From: Cannabis sativa
Lineage: Eukaryota > Streptophyta > Magnoliopsida > Rosales > Cannabaceae
DNA length: 64,000 nucleotides
Assembly: GCF_029168945.1 (NCBI RefSeq)
Contig: NC_083601.1
Location: 33,593,660-33,657,659 of the forward strand
Direction of reading: 5' to 3'
Every line of letters begins with the position of its first letter. Position 1 is the stretch's first letter. Below the pieces are notes generated by a model. It saw only the letters and a program-made list of their open reading frames with translations, did not search any database and was not told where the DNA came from. The translations under genes were made by a program, and so were the position numbers. Shown in pieces: positions 48,632-62,783 of the stretch.

Positions 48632-50556
48632 AATATTAAACACACTCATATTAAATAATAGAAATTTTGACATGTCGATAATTTTTAAACCAAAAACAAC
48701 ATACTATATTTGGGTTGTTAGCAAAAAAAACATAATATTATTGAGTTCCATCAAAATTGTGAGATCACTAAAGGAATAAATATTATTGAATTCTCAGAAA
48801 AAAGTACAATTTTTTTTTAATAAAAGTAGATAAATACATTGATGTCTTATTAGTTGTAAACAAATAGTTGAGAATTATATTGTAAAAGCGTTAATCTTAA
48901 CTAAATCGAATGACCAATCTAATCTCCCTGGCCTCCATATTCAGTCTTTTGTTAGGTTTCAAATCATATTATCAAAAAAAAAAAAAAAAAAAATCATAAC
49001 CAACATACAATGTGGATAGTGTCAAAAGAATTAGTTCAAGAATGAAGTAGGTGAGTGAGCACATTACAATGTGATAGGCAAAATCTAAGATCACCCAACA
49101 ACTAAACTGACTTTGAAAATATTTTTCTTAAAGAATTAAGAGAACTTATCTATTTGGTTTTTTTTTTTTTTTTGGAAAAAAAAAGAAGGTAAGCTCATTT
49201 CTCATTGCCCATATTCATTCACAATTTGACCGCAAAAATCCATAATTGGGACCAAAAAGAGAAGGCCTTTAAAAAAACATTGTTTTATTTTTTTTAATAT
49301 TTCAGTTGCAATTTTCAAATTTCCATTCATTGACATCACGACCAATGTCTATGCCCACCAAATACTTAATTTAGATGAGTTTAGGCATAAAAAATAGTAC
49401 AAAGTCTGAAAAAAAAAACAAAATAAAACCCTTGGTTTGATTGGTCCAATCTTTTTCTGCAAAGCAATACTGATTACATAAAAGAATAGATTACCCAGAA
49501 AAAAAAGCAAAAGGAAGGCATAATTTTTGGCTTTCTTCTTCATTTTTTGGTGTGGGGTACGTCTCAAGTCTGAACTCAACTCTGACCTTAATAGGATCAG
49601 ATAAAAATTCGTTCTTGGAGGGCCTTTCTGTAGTAAGTGGTCGCTTACGCTTAGTCAAGGCGTTTTTAAGTCTTGTGTAACTTTTCCACCGTCCGATTGG
49701 CCTCGAGATTCCCTCCAATAGTATCATATAGAAAGAAAAAAAAAACATCCAACGGTTGGTCTAGTGGGAATGTCTTACTGTGCTAACAGAGACACTAACT
49801 CGTGTTTAAGAGTTAATGACTTTGTTTAATTTAATAAGAAAATATTAAATAGATACCACCTCCATACCCTTCCATAACGGCTTGCTTTATTGTTTTGTCG
49901 GCTATAAGTGAAAACAGCTCACTTTTCAACTTGTTCCATTTCGCTTCCAATCCAAGTTGAGTTCCAATAATAATAACAAAATTATACTGTGTTTTTTCAA
50001 TTTTCCTTTCTCTTTTCTTACAAAATTATTAAAAGGTATAATTTTTATTTTACACTGGAAATTTTCATGCATTGGCAATTGGGCACATATATCAAACAAT
50101 CTTTCAAAATTTAATTTTATCATGAATGAAAAAGTAAGTTTTTTTTTAGTTATATTATAATAAAAAGAGAAGTAAGGCACTGGTCAATTGGGTTGATGAG
50201 CCTGTAAGCCAAGCCAATGGTGTACATATCTAAATCTGAAGCCACCAGACATGGATTCTGTAAGCCAAGCAACTAGTGTTATGTTACTATCTTTGTTTGA
50301 AGAGAAAATAATAAAAAAGAGCCTAAAACCAAAGTCTTAAAAATATTCCAAATCTTAAAACCCTCTTCTTAAACTTTTCACACTCTTCTTCTTTCTACTC
50401 TACTCTACTACTGCTTTTTTATTTTTCCTCTCTCTTCTTTCTTTCTTTCTTCTTCTCTTCCCAAAAGGCACTCTGTTTCTTCAAAGAATTTAGCTTTTTC
50501 TCTCTCTAGTCTACTGAAGAAGACGATTGATAGTTTAGCAGTGTGTGAGTGAAAAA
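48632..50556. other. Spacer and promoter/5' leader of the transporter gene
   Basis: No supported gene. Contains a possible SINE head (49757-49815). A pyrimidine-rich CT tract at about 50380-50465 lies just upstream of the transporter start and is typical of plant 5' leaders. Confidence 0.45.
49757..49815 (+). mobile_element. Possible tRNA-derived SINE head
   Basis: A box A-like TGGTCTAGTGG (49757-49767) precedes a weak box B-like GTGTTTAAGAGTT about 35 bases on. No full cloverleaf, 3' tail or target duplication was found. Confidence 0.33.
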
Positions 50557-53500
50557 ATGAGGGGTCCTTTAGGTGCAGTCATTGGAAGATACCCATCAAG
50601 TGATGGTACTCAAATGGGTGGAATCATTAGTCATAACAGGAAATGTAGGGATATTGTTTTTCTTGTGATCTTTATATCTTTCTGGGTTGCTATGATTGTT
50701 AACTCCAGCTTTGGATTCAACAAAGGAAACCCTTTAAGGTAAGAATCTTGAAACTACCCCATTTCATCTCTTCTTTTTTGCTCCAAATGCCTACCTTTAT
50801 TTTTCTTAAGTTTGGGTTTTATATGATTTTTATGGTAATGATTAATTTCTCTTAAATAAGTTTCTTTGTTAGCTCATGTACCTCTAATCCTTGTTCTGGG
50901 TCTGTCATTGTTTTTCCTTCTTTTCTATATTTATCACTTTAGCTTAACTGTTACAACAAAGAGTGCTCATGTCTGACTTACCCTCTTTTCGAGTCTTGCA
51001 TTTTCCTATTTCTGTAGAGATCCACTGGATTAATGGAAACGAAAAATTGGGTTTTGTGTTTAATGTTTGTTTGGTACTGAGAAAGTGAGAATGAGAAGCT
51101 TTATTCATTTACTTGATGAAAAGCTACAAGGTTTTAAGTTTCTTTAACCTGCACTTGCTTAATAGCTGCATTTTTAGTATTTTCTTCATTTTTTTAGCCT
51201 GATAGTGATGCCCTTGTTAGTATTTTTGATAATACGTTTGTTTCGATAAGATGCGTGAGAAAAAGAACTACTTTTTGCTCCTATGATATGCCAAAAACTA
51301 TTATCTCACCTCCATTAAGTCTAACAAACTCTATCATACATCCTATACCTTTTCTTGGGACTCAATTTGTTTTCTTCATTTTATTGTATGGAGCAACTCA
51401 AGGGAGAAAGAGAGGATAAGCTCACTTCTTAGCTTGGTTTATGCATGTTGTTCGTGTGATTTTGTTATTTTTGCTCAACTGTCAATGCAATTTTCTGTGA
51501 CTCTGTTGGTGTTTGGAAAAAAAATTAAATGTTCACTTCCTGATCGATGTTACCACATGATTGCTAAAGATTTTTTTCTTCATCAACATTGTGACCTATA
51601 GTACTGTGATTAACCAGGCTCACCTATGGGCTGGACTACAAAGGAAATGTTTGTGGGGACAAGCATGCGAAACCTGGTCTTCATCAGCTTGAACTTAAAT
51701 ATTGGTTAAATCCTAACCAGGTCTATCAAAGTGGTTTGAAAGACAGTGACTTTGAGTTAACCAATGCAAGAACTATATGCTTATTGGATTGTCCTATCCC
51801 TTCTGATGATGCACTAAATTGGGTGTGTGATTATCCAGAAGGAGATATCCGCCTCTCAATGAACGATTGGATTGATAGAAACTATGATTATTTTGAGTTT
51901 CTCACACCTGAAATGAGAAACAGCTCTCTTCAGCTTCAGGGTCCTTGTTATCCTATCATATTTCCGAGTGTCAATGGTAAGTGGATTCGCTATGATTACT
52001 GTTTTGTTGCCAAGGGATTTTTTCATTCTGTGTAATTGTGCTTTATGCATGAGAAGCTCCCTGTTTGTTTGTTTGATTGATGATTTTTGCATTATATAGC
52101 ATTACACAGACATTTCTTTTTCAGTTTATGCAAGAAAATGTTATCTTCTGTTTCCTGTTCAGTTTGTAAATTCATTTTTTATGTCTGCATTATAAAATGT
52201 TACTAAACAAATCTTTCCCTTTTCCAGTTTACTGGAGCTGCCAATTTATTGCACGTTCATCAAACATGTCTATGAGGCATTGGCAGCAAATGGGCGGAGT
52301 GCGCATCAATGAGGACATTGTTATAGATAAATCCATTCACAGATCCATCAATTCTCAGTCATCTGTTTTAAAGGTGATTTATCTTATGGTTATTTAGTAT
52401 ATTTTTATTGTTAAAAAATTATAATGCTTTGAATTCTTAGAGAAAATGTCTTAGTCATTCAATATATGAAAATTTTGTAGTATGGTCTCTGCTTTTAGCT
52501 TGTTACTAATTTATAATTAACAGGGAAATATATAAATAAAACTTCTTAACATGCAAGGACTTTTCCAAATACAGTTGATTTTGTTATGTTTTCCTATAGA
52601 TGTTGTCGACCAACCTAACTGATTCAAGATCTGAGATCAATTAGGTTAATGGTAGGGTATTAAATTCCTATGCTTTTCTCTGAGTATGAACTACTATTGT
52701 TGATAACAACATATTTTAGGTTTATCTTATAGTTATCTTTATAAGACAAACCCTGTCTGTGGCCTATCTACTTCTAAGGCAATGAAGTGAACCAGACATA
52801 AATGTCATTCATCATGGTATTATTTAGACGAAAAATATATGGTCTCTCTCTGATTCCCCAAAATGGAAACTTGATTAATTAGTGGATGATGGACACAAAA
52901 TTATTTGTTTGATAAGACACTGATAAATAAGCTTATTTGCCTGATATGTATCTAGTTTTCAAATGTATATTCATGTGTTACAACTTATTTGCAGAGGTAC
53001 ATGGCTGATATTGGAAAATCATGGCCAGTGCTAATAGTTTGTGGAGCAATCTTGCCTCTGTTTTTGTCGGTGATTTGGCTTCTGATGATTCGGCATTTTG
53101 TTGCTGCAATGCCTTGGATAACAGTTGTCCTCTTTAATATTCTCATAATATCAGTCACTATGTTTTATTATTTAAAAGGTGAGTAGCTTTTTGAGGCCTT
53201 GTTAATGCGGTTACTGGCACTTTCCCAGGTCTTGTTGTACTTTCTGATGCTTGTATTAGAGTCAAGCATTGGGCTTTGAATAATAATTGTTCTCTATCAT
53301 GTATGCGTACTGTGGAAATGTTTTTCTTTAAACATAAATGCTGAATTTGATCTCCCTTGCTTTCTAGCTGGATGGATTGGAAATGATGCCATCACTCCCA
53401 TTATCGGTCCCCATGATCCTTATGTCCATGTGTCTGCAAGGGTAGGTACCATCATTAGCCTAACCCTCAACACTGAAAGCTGCCTATACATAGTTTTGAT

Positions 53501-56477
53501 TGCTTCTTACATTTTTTGTGCTTTCAGGAGCTAAATCAACTTCGTGGTGTTACTGTTCTTATGACTTTTGTTATGGTTGTTGCTGTTCTTACATCAATTG
53601 CTATAGTCCGCCGTATCCTTATGGCAACATCTGTTCTTAAGGCAAGTATGATATACTTCAAATAAATGTGCATTCTGTGAGAAAGCATTAATTTATGGAA
53701 AGGAAGGAAAAAATCTACTTATTAATCAAAGTTAGCTAGCTACCAAACCTTTATCGAAATCGGAGGACTCTGGATTTATAAAAGGATATCTTATTTTTGT
53801 AGCTGTGAATATCTAGAGTTATAGAAGGATGTCTTATTTTCTTGTATCTGTGAATCAAAGAGACTTTGTTATTACAATCTGCTAGGGTCAACTATCAAGT
53901 GATGTTTCCCCAAGATGAGGCAATTACTTTTCACAGATGGCAAAATCTCTCTAAGAATTTGATTGAATTGTTAACATTCATAGGAAATTGTAAACTTCTT
54001 AATACCACTATCAAGAGGAAAAAGATAAATATATTTTCATCATGCATATTGGATTCTTGACACACCTGCTTGTCCTTTAAATCAATTTCATCGATTCTGA
54101 CAAACTGAATCACTGACCTGGATTTTTTCATTTCATTTACTAATTAATTTGTTAGATTCTTCTATAACATAAATATTGATATTACAGGTTGCTGCAAAGG
54201 TCATTGGAGAAGTTCAAGCGCTCATAATTTTTCCAGTCATACCATATGCCATCCTTGCAATTTTTTACATGTTTTGGTTTTCTGCTGCCTTCCATCTGTT
54301 CAGTTCGGGTGAGGTCCTCCAGAATAACTGTAACTCCAACTGCTGTGCTTATGATCTCGTGTCAAGAAAGGTCAACTGTGATCGTTGCTGCGGTTACAGC
54401 ATTCATTACACTCCTCATATTGGAGTTGCCATTCTTTTCCACTTATTCGGGGGATATTGGGCTACACAGTTTTTTATAGCATGCTCCTCAACAGTGATTG
54501 CGGGTTCAGTAGCTTCTTACTATTGGGCTCGTGGTGAAACATCAGTAAGTTCTGAAGAAATATGCGTTTATATTAACATCAATGACATGTGTTGTGGTTC
54601 TGTTTATAATTATTTAATTTTTATTTGGATGACAAGAACTTAAGAAAATATATATTTTTAGACCAGAGATGGCCACTGTAATGTGGTATTATCATATGGG
54701 AGAATATCTAAGACTGGGTTAATTGCATGACACTGAAATATGTATAACTTAGCATGGGGACATTTAATTCTTCCAATTGTTTTTCCACCAGTTTGTTATA
54801 GAATTCGTCAGGTCCTATGTGTGTCATTGAAATCGACTGGTGAAGTGAGGTAAGGCATTTAATCCTCACCCGAGGCATTTTGTCCTGGTGAGGCGAGGCG
54901 TAAGCCTCAAATCCTACATTAAATATCTTTATTTTTGAACTGTAAACTTTGAAGCACTAGTATCTATCAAAACCAGTACTAGGATTTTAGGAATAAATTG
55001 CTAGATGAGGCACTTTTTTTAGGCCCAGTATTTAGAAAATTCAATTAACATAAATAATATAATTGTTATTTAAGCTATTTTTGTTAGGTTCAACACTTTG
55101 AACAATCCAAAAAGTGAGACTGTAGCCTTGAGACGTTCCCTTTTTGGGTGCCTGAAATAGTGAGGCCTAAGCCTTAGTTAACCTCTTCTTTGTAATGTGG
55201 GTTGGTTGAATTGTTGAAATAGCAATGAAGTGGCCTGGATTTTAATTTACCTGGTCCATCTGAGGTCTCAAAAGTTGTATGTGATTGGCTTTTTGTAAGA
55301 GGAACTTTGTTTGGATATAATATCTTCTCATAATTTGGATATAATAGTCTCTGCAAGATGAAGTTTTTTTCCTTCTTGCAACTGCTAGATGAATTGTTTG
55401 AGATATTATACTATTTCATTAAATTGCATTACTTTTCTCATCATATGCTTATTGTAATTATTATATACGCAGCCAGAAATTCCATTTCTTCCAGTCTTTT
55501 CCTCCATGAAGCGGCTCATAAGGTACGGCCTCGGGTCAGTTGCTCTTGGCTCCCTGATTCTGTCATTCGTGGAATCAATCCGTTTTATGCTTGAATCAAT
55601 TCGTCGGAAACTGAAAGTTGCTGGCACCTCGCCTGATAATTGGTTTGGAAGAGTGGCATTCCATATTTCCAAGTTTTGCCTAAGATGTATAGATTGGACC
55701 ATCAGATCAGTGAACCGCAATGCCTACATCATGGTAATTCAAGAAATTCTACTTGTAGTCATGACTTGTGTAGTTAGTTCTGAATGCATTGATGTTTGGC
55801 TTCACCATCACCAATATCGTCCTTGGGATATACTAGAGTCCCATATATATTATGTTCTACGGCAATAATAATTTCATGCCACCATAAATACTTAGTTGTT
55901 ATATAAGTATTTGGTCTAATTCTTTGTATGCTTTTTAATGTCTTTGCAGATTGCGATAACAGGTAAAAGCTTCTGCAAGTCATCTTCCATTGCCACAGAT
56001 TTGATTATCAACAACATACTTCGAATAGGGAGAGTCAATGTGATTGGAGATGTGATCTTATTCCTTGGAAAGCTGTGTGTTAGCCTCTCAAGCGCTCTTT
56101 TCTCATTCCTCATGCTGGATACTCACAAATACAGATCGTCACACAACAAGATCTCTTCTCCGCTGTTTCCTGTACTGGTATGTTATGATCAATAGCTAAA
56201 CGTCACTTGTTCTTCATTAAAATCAGATATGTTTTTTAAATTAAACCTCTTTCATTGTTGTTTTGTGTTGTGTTTCATGAAGGTTTGTTGGGGCCTTGGT
56301 TATGTCGTCGCCACTCTTTTCTTTGCGGTGGTGGAGATGTCCATCGACACCATCATTCTTTCTTTCTGCCAAGACTCGGAAGAGCACCAAGGGACCGCAC
56401 AATACGCTCCTCCCCTTCTCATTGAAACTCTCAACGACCAAAATGAGATGCAGAGACTTACGCAAGGACCTCAGTGA
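50557..56477 (+). CDS. CTL1: Choline transporter-like protein (CTL1/CHER1, SLC44 family)
   Basis: Ten exons join in frame: 50557-50738, 51618-51976, 52228-52373, 52995-53178, 53368-53441, 53528-53641, 54188-54544, 55473-55733, 55950-56177 and 56283-56477, giving 699 residues; Arabidopsis CTL1/CHER1 is about 700. The N-terminus MRGPLGAVIGRYPSSDG and first helix (about 32-51) are followed by a large Cys-containing luminal loop (about 60-235) with several NxS/T sites, then multiple helices from 240 on, and the C-terminal choline-transporter core (FSSMKRLIRYGLGSVALGSL near 483, GDVILFLGKLCVS near 590, VEMSIDTIILSFC near 655). In Arabidopsis this protein acts at the trans-Golgi network, plasma membrane and cell plate in choline and lipid homeostasis, membrane trafficking and sieve-plate formation. 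Intron 6 uses a GC donor (53642-53643). Start chosen at the first ATG of the conserved N-terminus. Confidence 0.96.
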
Positions 56478-57612
56478 AAATAGCTCATATATGTATAATT
56501 GGATCATATATTTGCTTGATGAAACTCAAGAATCCTTATACTTTATTAGGTCATTTTCTCCTACCTTTTCACCCTTTGAAATTTTTGTTTCATTTAACCT
56601 GTGTTGTATATGCTTAAGTTTTTGGTAAAAGCCAGAGGGAAAAGGAAGCCTTTCGAGAGACAGTTTTATACTTTTCAACTGAGAATACAAGACAATTGTA
56701 GGAATAAGTCATGTAACTGAGAATATATATATAAATAGTTACTAAAAAATTGCATAGAATTAATCTGTTGGAAATATTTGGAAACTGAGAAACACTTCAT
56801 AGAATATATGACATTCAGTTATTCCCTACAATATGAAATATCAAAATAACCGTGTTGTATACTTTTGGCTTGTCGGCTGGAATTCCTGCTTCGATGTTCT
56901 GTCTTATTCAGATCACTTTAAACAAAAATAAAAATTGTTTGATGAATGCAATTTGTTTTTACATTACTTTTTTTTAAAAAAATTCTGCTGTAAAGTGTAA
57001 CACTAGTGTTAGTTTGTGTGTGTTTAGTGGGATGGTATTTAACATTGTTTATTAGATTATATAAGTGAGATCGATTTTAATAATTTATTTTTAGTGGGAA
57101 AAAATCAATTTAAATTCAATCACAAAGAATGTATTGCTATACATCAAAATTAGTGTTTTATGAGTTTTTATACTATGTTTGTAAAAATGTGGGTTTTATT
57201 TTTTTCTTTTCAACATAGTTATTTTATGAGAAAAATAGTTACTGTTTAGTCTGTTTACAGTATCCAGTTACTGTTTTTCCTGTAAAATAAAAGTTCCCCT
57301 CAAAATAATTCTATTTTAGTAACAATATTACTATGTTGGCTTAAAAGATTTTGTATAAAAAATGAGTTTTGTTGACTAGCAATACTGAATAATGTAAAGA
57401 ATATCAATATCTACCGTGTATTTTTCATTGTTTATTGAACTAGGATTGTTTTATAAATGTAATGTACACACATGACTACAAACACATACGTAGAATCCAA
57501 ACATATGGGTTCTTATGTTTAGGAAGAAAGTAGGTATTTGTAGAATACCATAGAAAGAAATGAGAGTAAACATTTCCCCTTGTTTATTTTGTTTTGTAAG
57601 AGAAAATGAGAA
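56478..57612. other. 3' flank of the transporter gene
   Basis: Probable 3' UTR in the first few hundred bases, then AT-rich DNA without supported genes up to the copia LTR at 57613. Confidence 0.5.
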
Positions 57613-58101
57613 TGTTAGAAAAATTAATAATGAACCCAAGATCTATTTGTATATAACATAGAACACAATAGTAATATATAATAATTAGGTATGTGTACCT
57701 GATTGATCCATAGCAATTATCTCTGTTTGATCCACAGCAGTTACTCCACTTTGATAGTGCAATACTATCAACTAAGTCATCCTCCCTAGATCTCTAAATC
57801 AGAAGCAGTTTTATTTATCTGATTATCAAAAGGTATACAATTGTGATGAGACAATATGTATTTATAGAGTTAGGGAGGGGACTTAGCTACAAAACCCTAG
57901 TTGGGCTGGGCCTGCTCATCAAAGGCTTCAAATAACTAGAAAAGCCCACACTTCGCTTCACCTAGACTTTACACACAGATGCTAAGCCCATTAACAATTG
58001 ATCACCAACAACATGGGCTAACACAGCAAAGAACTATCCAATCAACCCAAGTTTTAATAAAACCAATAAAATTTAATGTAAGCCCAAATAAAAGTCTAAC
58101 A
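57613..58101 (-). repeat. 3' LTR of the minus-strand copia
   Basis: 489 bp, starting TGTTAGAAAAAT and ending GTCTAACA, so the ends are inverted. Directly right lies the polypurine tract (on the minus strand CCCAAGTGGGAGAA) at 58102-58115. Related to 44010-44465. Confidence 0.82.
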
Positions 58102-59394
58102 TTCTCCCACTTGGGCTACATTGATTTTAATACATATATATTATATTAAAATAATTTTGTTTGAAAACGACTCATGGGTTGAACAACAGGAAAACATTTG
58201 TGGCCACTTTAAAAAATGATAGTTCTCTGATAGCATCTCAACATACCGGTCCAATTTAACCTTTGATAATGAACTATGACAGTCATATTGTTTTTAACTC
58301 AACAAAAGACATTCATAATCACAAATACCAAAGTATTAAATCGACATGGTCAATAAGTCTAGTAGTGTGGTAAGGAATTATGTTCAACATGTGATCAATT
58401 TAAAATAACATAATATCCTTATCAGTCCTCAATTTCACTGATACCGTGATGCTTAATAAATAAGCCAGTGAAATTAAACATACACTACTTAATAAATAAG
58501 TAAGTGTCACTAAACTTGCTTAAAAAATTAAGCCAACAAAATATCATTGTCTTTTAGTAAATATACTTAAAATACAATGATCACAACAAGATATGAACTA
58601 CATGCTTTCAATTCAATTATTCTCGAGAATATAACAAAGCCTAACTGAAAGCATAAACATCCAATAATCAAAAAATATTGGCCCACAAAGTAGTTCATAA
58701 CATTAACAAGTAAATTACATATAAATGTAATCTCAAAAGATAAAGCAAGAAACTCCCACTAATCCAAAGGAGCAAAAGATTATAAAATCCCCATATCAAA
58801 AACATGTTTATCAAACAATATGGCACTTAATCCTTTGGTTAGAGGATCTGCTAACAACAACTTGGTCTTTCAATATTCTATCACAATGTCTCCTTTCTTG
58901 ACCAAGTCTCTAATAGTGAGATACTTTATTTCCATATGTTTAGAAGCACTACTAATCTCATTATTCTTTGAAAGAAAACAACAATATTATTATCACAATA
59001 GATTAGTATAGGAGAGGAAATAGGATCAACTAGTCGTATCTCTAAAATCAAATTCTTTAACCATAAAGCTTACAAAGATGCCCCATAACATGCAACAAAT
59101 TTAACATATATAATAGATGATACGATTAAAGTCTATTTAACACTTTTTCAAGAAATAGCAGCACCAACAAAAGTGAAAATATAGCCAGAAGTTGACTTTA
59201 AATCATCTACATAACCACCAAAATCTGAATCTGAATAACCAACAACTTAAAGATTGTTGACATGCTTATACACAAGCATAAAACTCTTCGTTCTATGCAA
59301 ATATCTCAAAACTTTATTGGCTGCAACCAAATGATCATGGCCAGGATCATATAAATATCTCCTAAGAACATCGACCATGAAAGCAATATCAGGT

Positions 59395-59913
59395 CTAGTG
59401 CAAACCTAAGCATACATCAAACTCCCTACTGCACTTGCATATGGGATATTCTTCATTGCTTCTCTTTTTTAAGTCGTTCTTAGGACATTGTTGCTTAGTG
59501 AACTTGTCCCCTTTCAGAATAGGAACAGAACCAGCTTTACACAAATCCATGTTGAACCTTTTGAGCACACGATTAATGTAAGCTTCTTGAGATAAGCCAA
59601 GAGCTTTTCGATTCCTGTCACGATGGATCTCAATCCCCAAAACATAGGATGCCTCTCCAAGATCTTTCATATCAAGATTGGAAGACAGAAAATTTTTGGT
59701 CTCATTTAGTAATGACAAATCACTGCTGGCAAGTAAAATGTCGTCTACATAAAGAACAAGAAAAATATAACGACTCCCACTGATCTTCATATAAATACAC
59801 TGATCAAACTTGTTCTCTACGAAACCAAACGATGTCACAACCTTGTCAAACTTCAAGTACCACTGGCGAGATGCTCCGTTTCGAGACCATAAATGGATCG
59901 TTTTAACTTGCAA
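59395..59913 (-). pseudogene. Copia reverse transcriptase fragment
   Basis: A 172-residue piece with YVDD intact (VLYVDDILLASSD, near 59740), then LGIEIHRDR and LSQEAYINRVLKRF, all typical of the copia RT second half. The N-terminal half and the link to RNase H are out of frame. Confidence 0.85.
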
Positions 59914-60594
59914 ACCAAGTTGTCATTTCCATTTTCCTCGAAGCCTTCAGGTTGAGACATATAGACTTGCTCACTCAATTCTCCATTCAGAACAACAGTT
60001 TTTAACAATCATTTGATGCAACTTTGAATCAGATTGCACAACTAAATCCATAATAATTATGAATAAATCTTTAGTGGAAACAGGTGAGAAAATTTTGAGT
60101 GTAATCAATACCTTCTCTTTGAGTAAAGCCTTTAGCCACTAAACACGCTTTAAACCTTTCAATCTGTCCCTTTTTATCCCTTTTAGTTCTTAAAAAATCC
60201 ATTTGCAACCTATTGGTTTGAAACCATCAAGTATTGGAACTAACTTCCACACATACATTATTTTTGTCCATGAACTTAATCTCATCATCCATAGCTTCTA
60301 TCTATTTTGAAGAATGTGGACAATTAGGTGCTTCACTGTAAGTGACAGGATCCACAAAATGATCAATATCATATTCTCCTTCTCCAAGATAAACAAAATT
60401 ATCATGACACTTTGTTGACTTCTTTTGTCTCTGAGATCTCCATATAGGAGGTACTTCTGGAATAACCTCTATTTATTGACCATCATTTTGAATGACATAT
60501 TCCACAATTAGATTTCTCTGATAACATGACCCTCATCAACAACAAAAACTTCTTCAATAATAGGTTCCTTATCAATAATAGGACCCTCGTCATC

Positions 60595-61416
60595 TTAGAT
60601 ATTAGGAGCAATATATTCATCAGTAATGGGAGTGTTATCAACTAGAGTAAGAATAAGACTACCATTATTATCATCTCTTGAAAAAGACATAGGAATAAAA
60701 ATTCCTTTAGATGACTCCCCCGTTTCAAGAGACGTTGAAGGAATATTTTCAGCAACATCAAATTCTAAAAATTTAGCAGTCTGAGATTCAACAATTCGCG
60801 TACCACGAGTAGGATAGCAAAAGCGATAGCGTTTTGAGCGCATTGGATAACCAATGAAATAACAGCGATTTCTTCTCGGATCTAACTTTTTCAAATTAGG
60901 ATCATAAATCTGTACTTCAGCTGGACAACCCCATACACGAAGATGATTTAGACTAGGCTTCCGCCCAGTCCACAACTCAAAAGGGGTCTTATGAACAGAT
61001 TTACTGGGAACATGATTTAAAATATAAGTTGCAGTCATAAGTGCTTCACCCCATAAAAACTCTGGAAGATTTGTTCTACTCATCATGCTTCTCACCATAT
61101 CCATGAGAGTGCGATTTCTCCTTTCAGCAACGCCATTTTGCTCAGGTGAACCAGGCATAGTGTATTGAGCAACTATACCATTTTCTTGTAAGTACTCTGC
61201 AAAAAGCCCCATGTGTTGTCCAGATTCTGTATAACGACCATAATATTCTCCTCCACGATCAGAATGAACAACTTTGATGACTCTTCCTAATTGTTTCTCA
61301 AGAACATTTCGAAAGATTTTGACTTTATTAAAAGCCTTGGATTGTCTCTGATCAGGTAGGTGAGGCCATAAGAAGAAAAAACATCGATAAAAGTTATAAA
61401 ATACTTGTTGCTGCAC
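60595..61416 (-). pseudogene. Copia integrase core fragment
   Basis: A 273-residue frame with the second and third catalytic regions: HSDRGGEY (Asp), [15 protein letters not shown] (Glu), followed by the usual [14 protein letters not shown] and the [16 protein letters not shown] segment. The first catalytic Asp region is missing or out of frame. Confidence 0.88.
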
Positions 61417-61460
61417 AACGTGTTGGAATAAGGTTTACTGATGTTAGTGTGGATAATCTC

Positions 61461-61709
61461 TTATAAAGAGTGACTATAGTGAGCAGTCTGCTTTCTTATT
61501 TTAGTCAATTTTTCACCAGTACAATCAGCACAAGTATCACAACCAGAAACATCAACAGGAGAAAGAATTTTAGCTAGAAGTAATCGATCAATTCTTTCTT
61601 TAGAAATATGACCCGATTTATCGTGCCAGAATAATAAGGATGTTATCTTAATATAAGATTTCTTATCCACAATATTCACAATATTGAAAAAGGAAGCTAC
61701 GGAAGTCAA
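61461..61709 (-). pseudogene. Copia GAG-pre-integrase zinc-binding fragment
   Basis: Contains FWHDKSGHISKERIDRL and CDTCADC, the HH-CC zinc-finger layout that precedes the copia integrase core. It lies directly upstream of the integrase fragment in element orientation, separated by a stop/frameshift. Confidence 0.8.
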
Positions 61710-62783
61710 TGATAATTTGAAAAGAATATCAGAGTAAAAACAATTTCCAATTATTCGGAGTCAAACATAATGTTAACACTATAATTGGTAAAACGAAAAG
61801 AAAATCATTGTTTAACTAAATGCGGAAGCGAAACTGAATTACTTTAAAAGTAAGAATCAAGAAATTACTGTTCAAAATAATCTGAACACTAAACTGTAAT
61901 TCAAGAATAAGTGTGCCAACATAGATAGGATCAACTCCAACATAAGTGCCACTTTAAGCTTTGACTCCCTCTCACTTATTTGCTTGAGATCCCTTAGCCT
62001 CTGGTTGTGGTTGTTTCTTTTCATATTTTCTTTATCCTTTGTTAGGCTTGAGGTGAGAAACAAAGTGAGAAGACTCATTATTTTCAATTTGTTATCTTGC
62101 TTGTTTCAGCTACACACTGAGAAATAAGGTCACTAACACTCCATGCTTTATTATAAGTGTTTAGGCAGTCTTGATAAAGCTAAAAGAGGTAGGGAGTTCA
62201 TGAAGAACTTAAAGAATGGTGTAAAAGCCGGGAAGAGGAATATTATGTTCTTTCAACTCGGACTGAACATGAATAATTTTCAGAATAAAACCTCGCACTC
62301 CTTTGCTTTTTCATACTTAATGGTTGCCATTTCATCCATAAGATGTCCAGCTTTAGCGATTTCACTAGTGTGAAATAGTTTTTCTACTACTTTGAAAAAC
62401 TCATTAGTATTTGAGGTGTTTGGCAAACCATCAAAAGATGTTCGGGAATTAAACGGTTCATAGCAATGAGACTAAGATGATTTGAATTTTTCCAATGTGC
62501 ATGAAGAATTTTTTTTTTTTTGGGCAACAATTCTGATATTAGAATAAGATCAGCAGATTTTTCTTCTCGAAGGCATAAGTCCAAATCTATTATGCCTAAA
62601 GTAATTTTCACATCTCGTTTCCATGTCTTAAAGTTGGAAGCATTCAGAATTCAGATGAAAACGTTATTGTTGTTCGCAGAAAAGAGACCGAAAAATCCAA
62701 AAATTAAAATTAAAACTTGAATAAGCAATATGAGCAATGCATTAGAAAATATTGTAGAATCAACTGGTCATTATAAACTCCCC

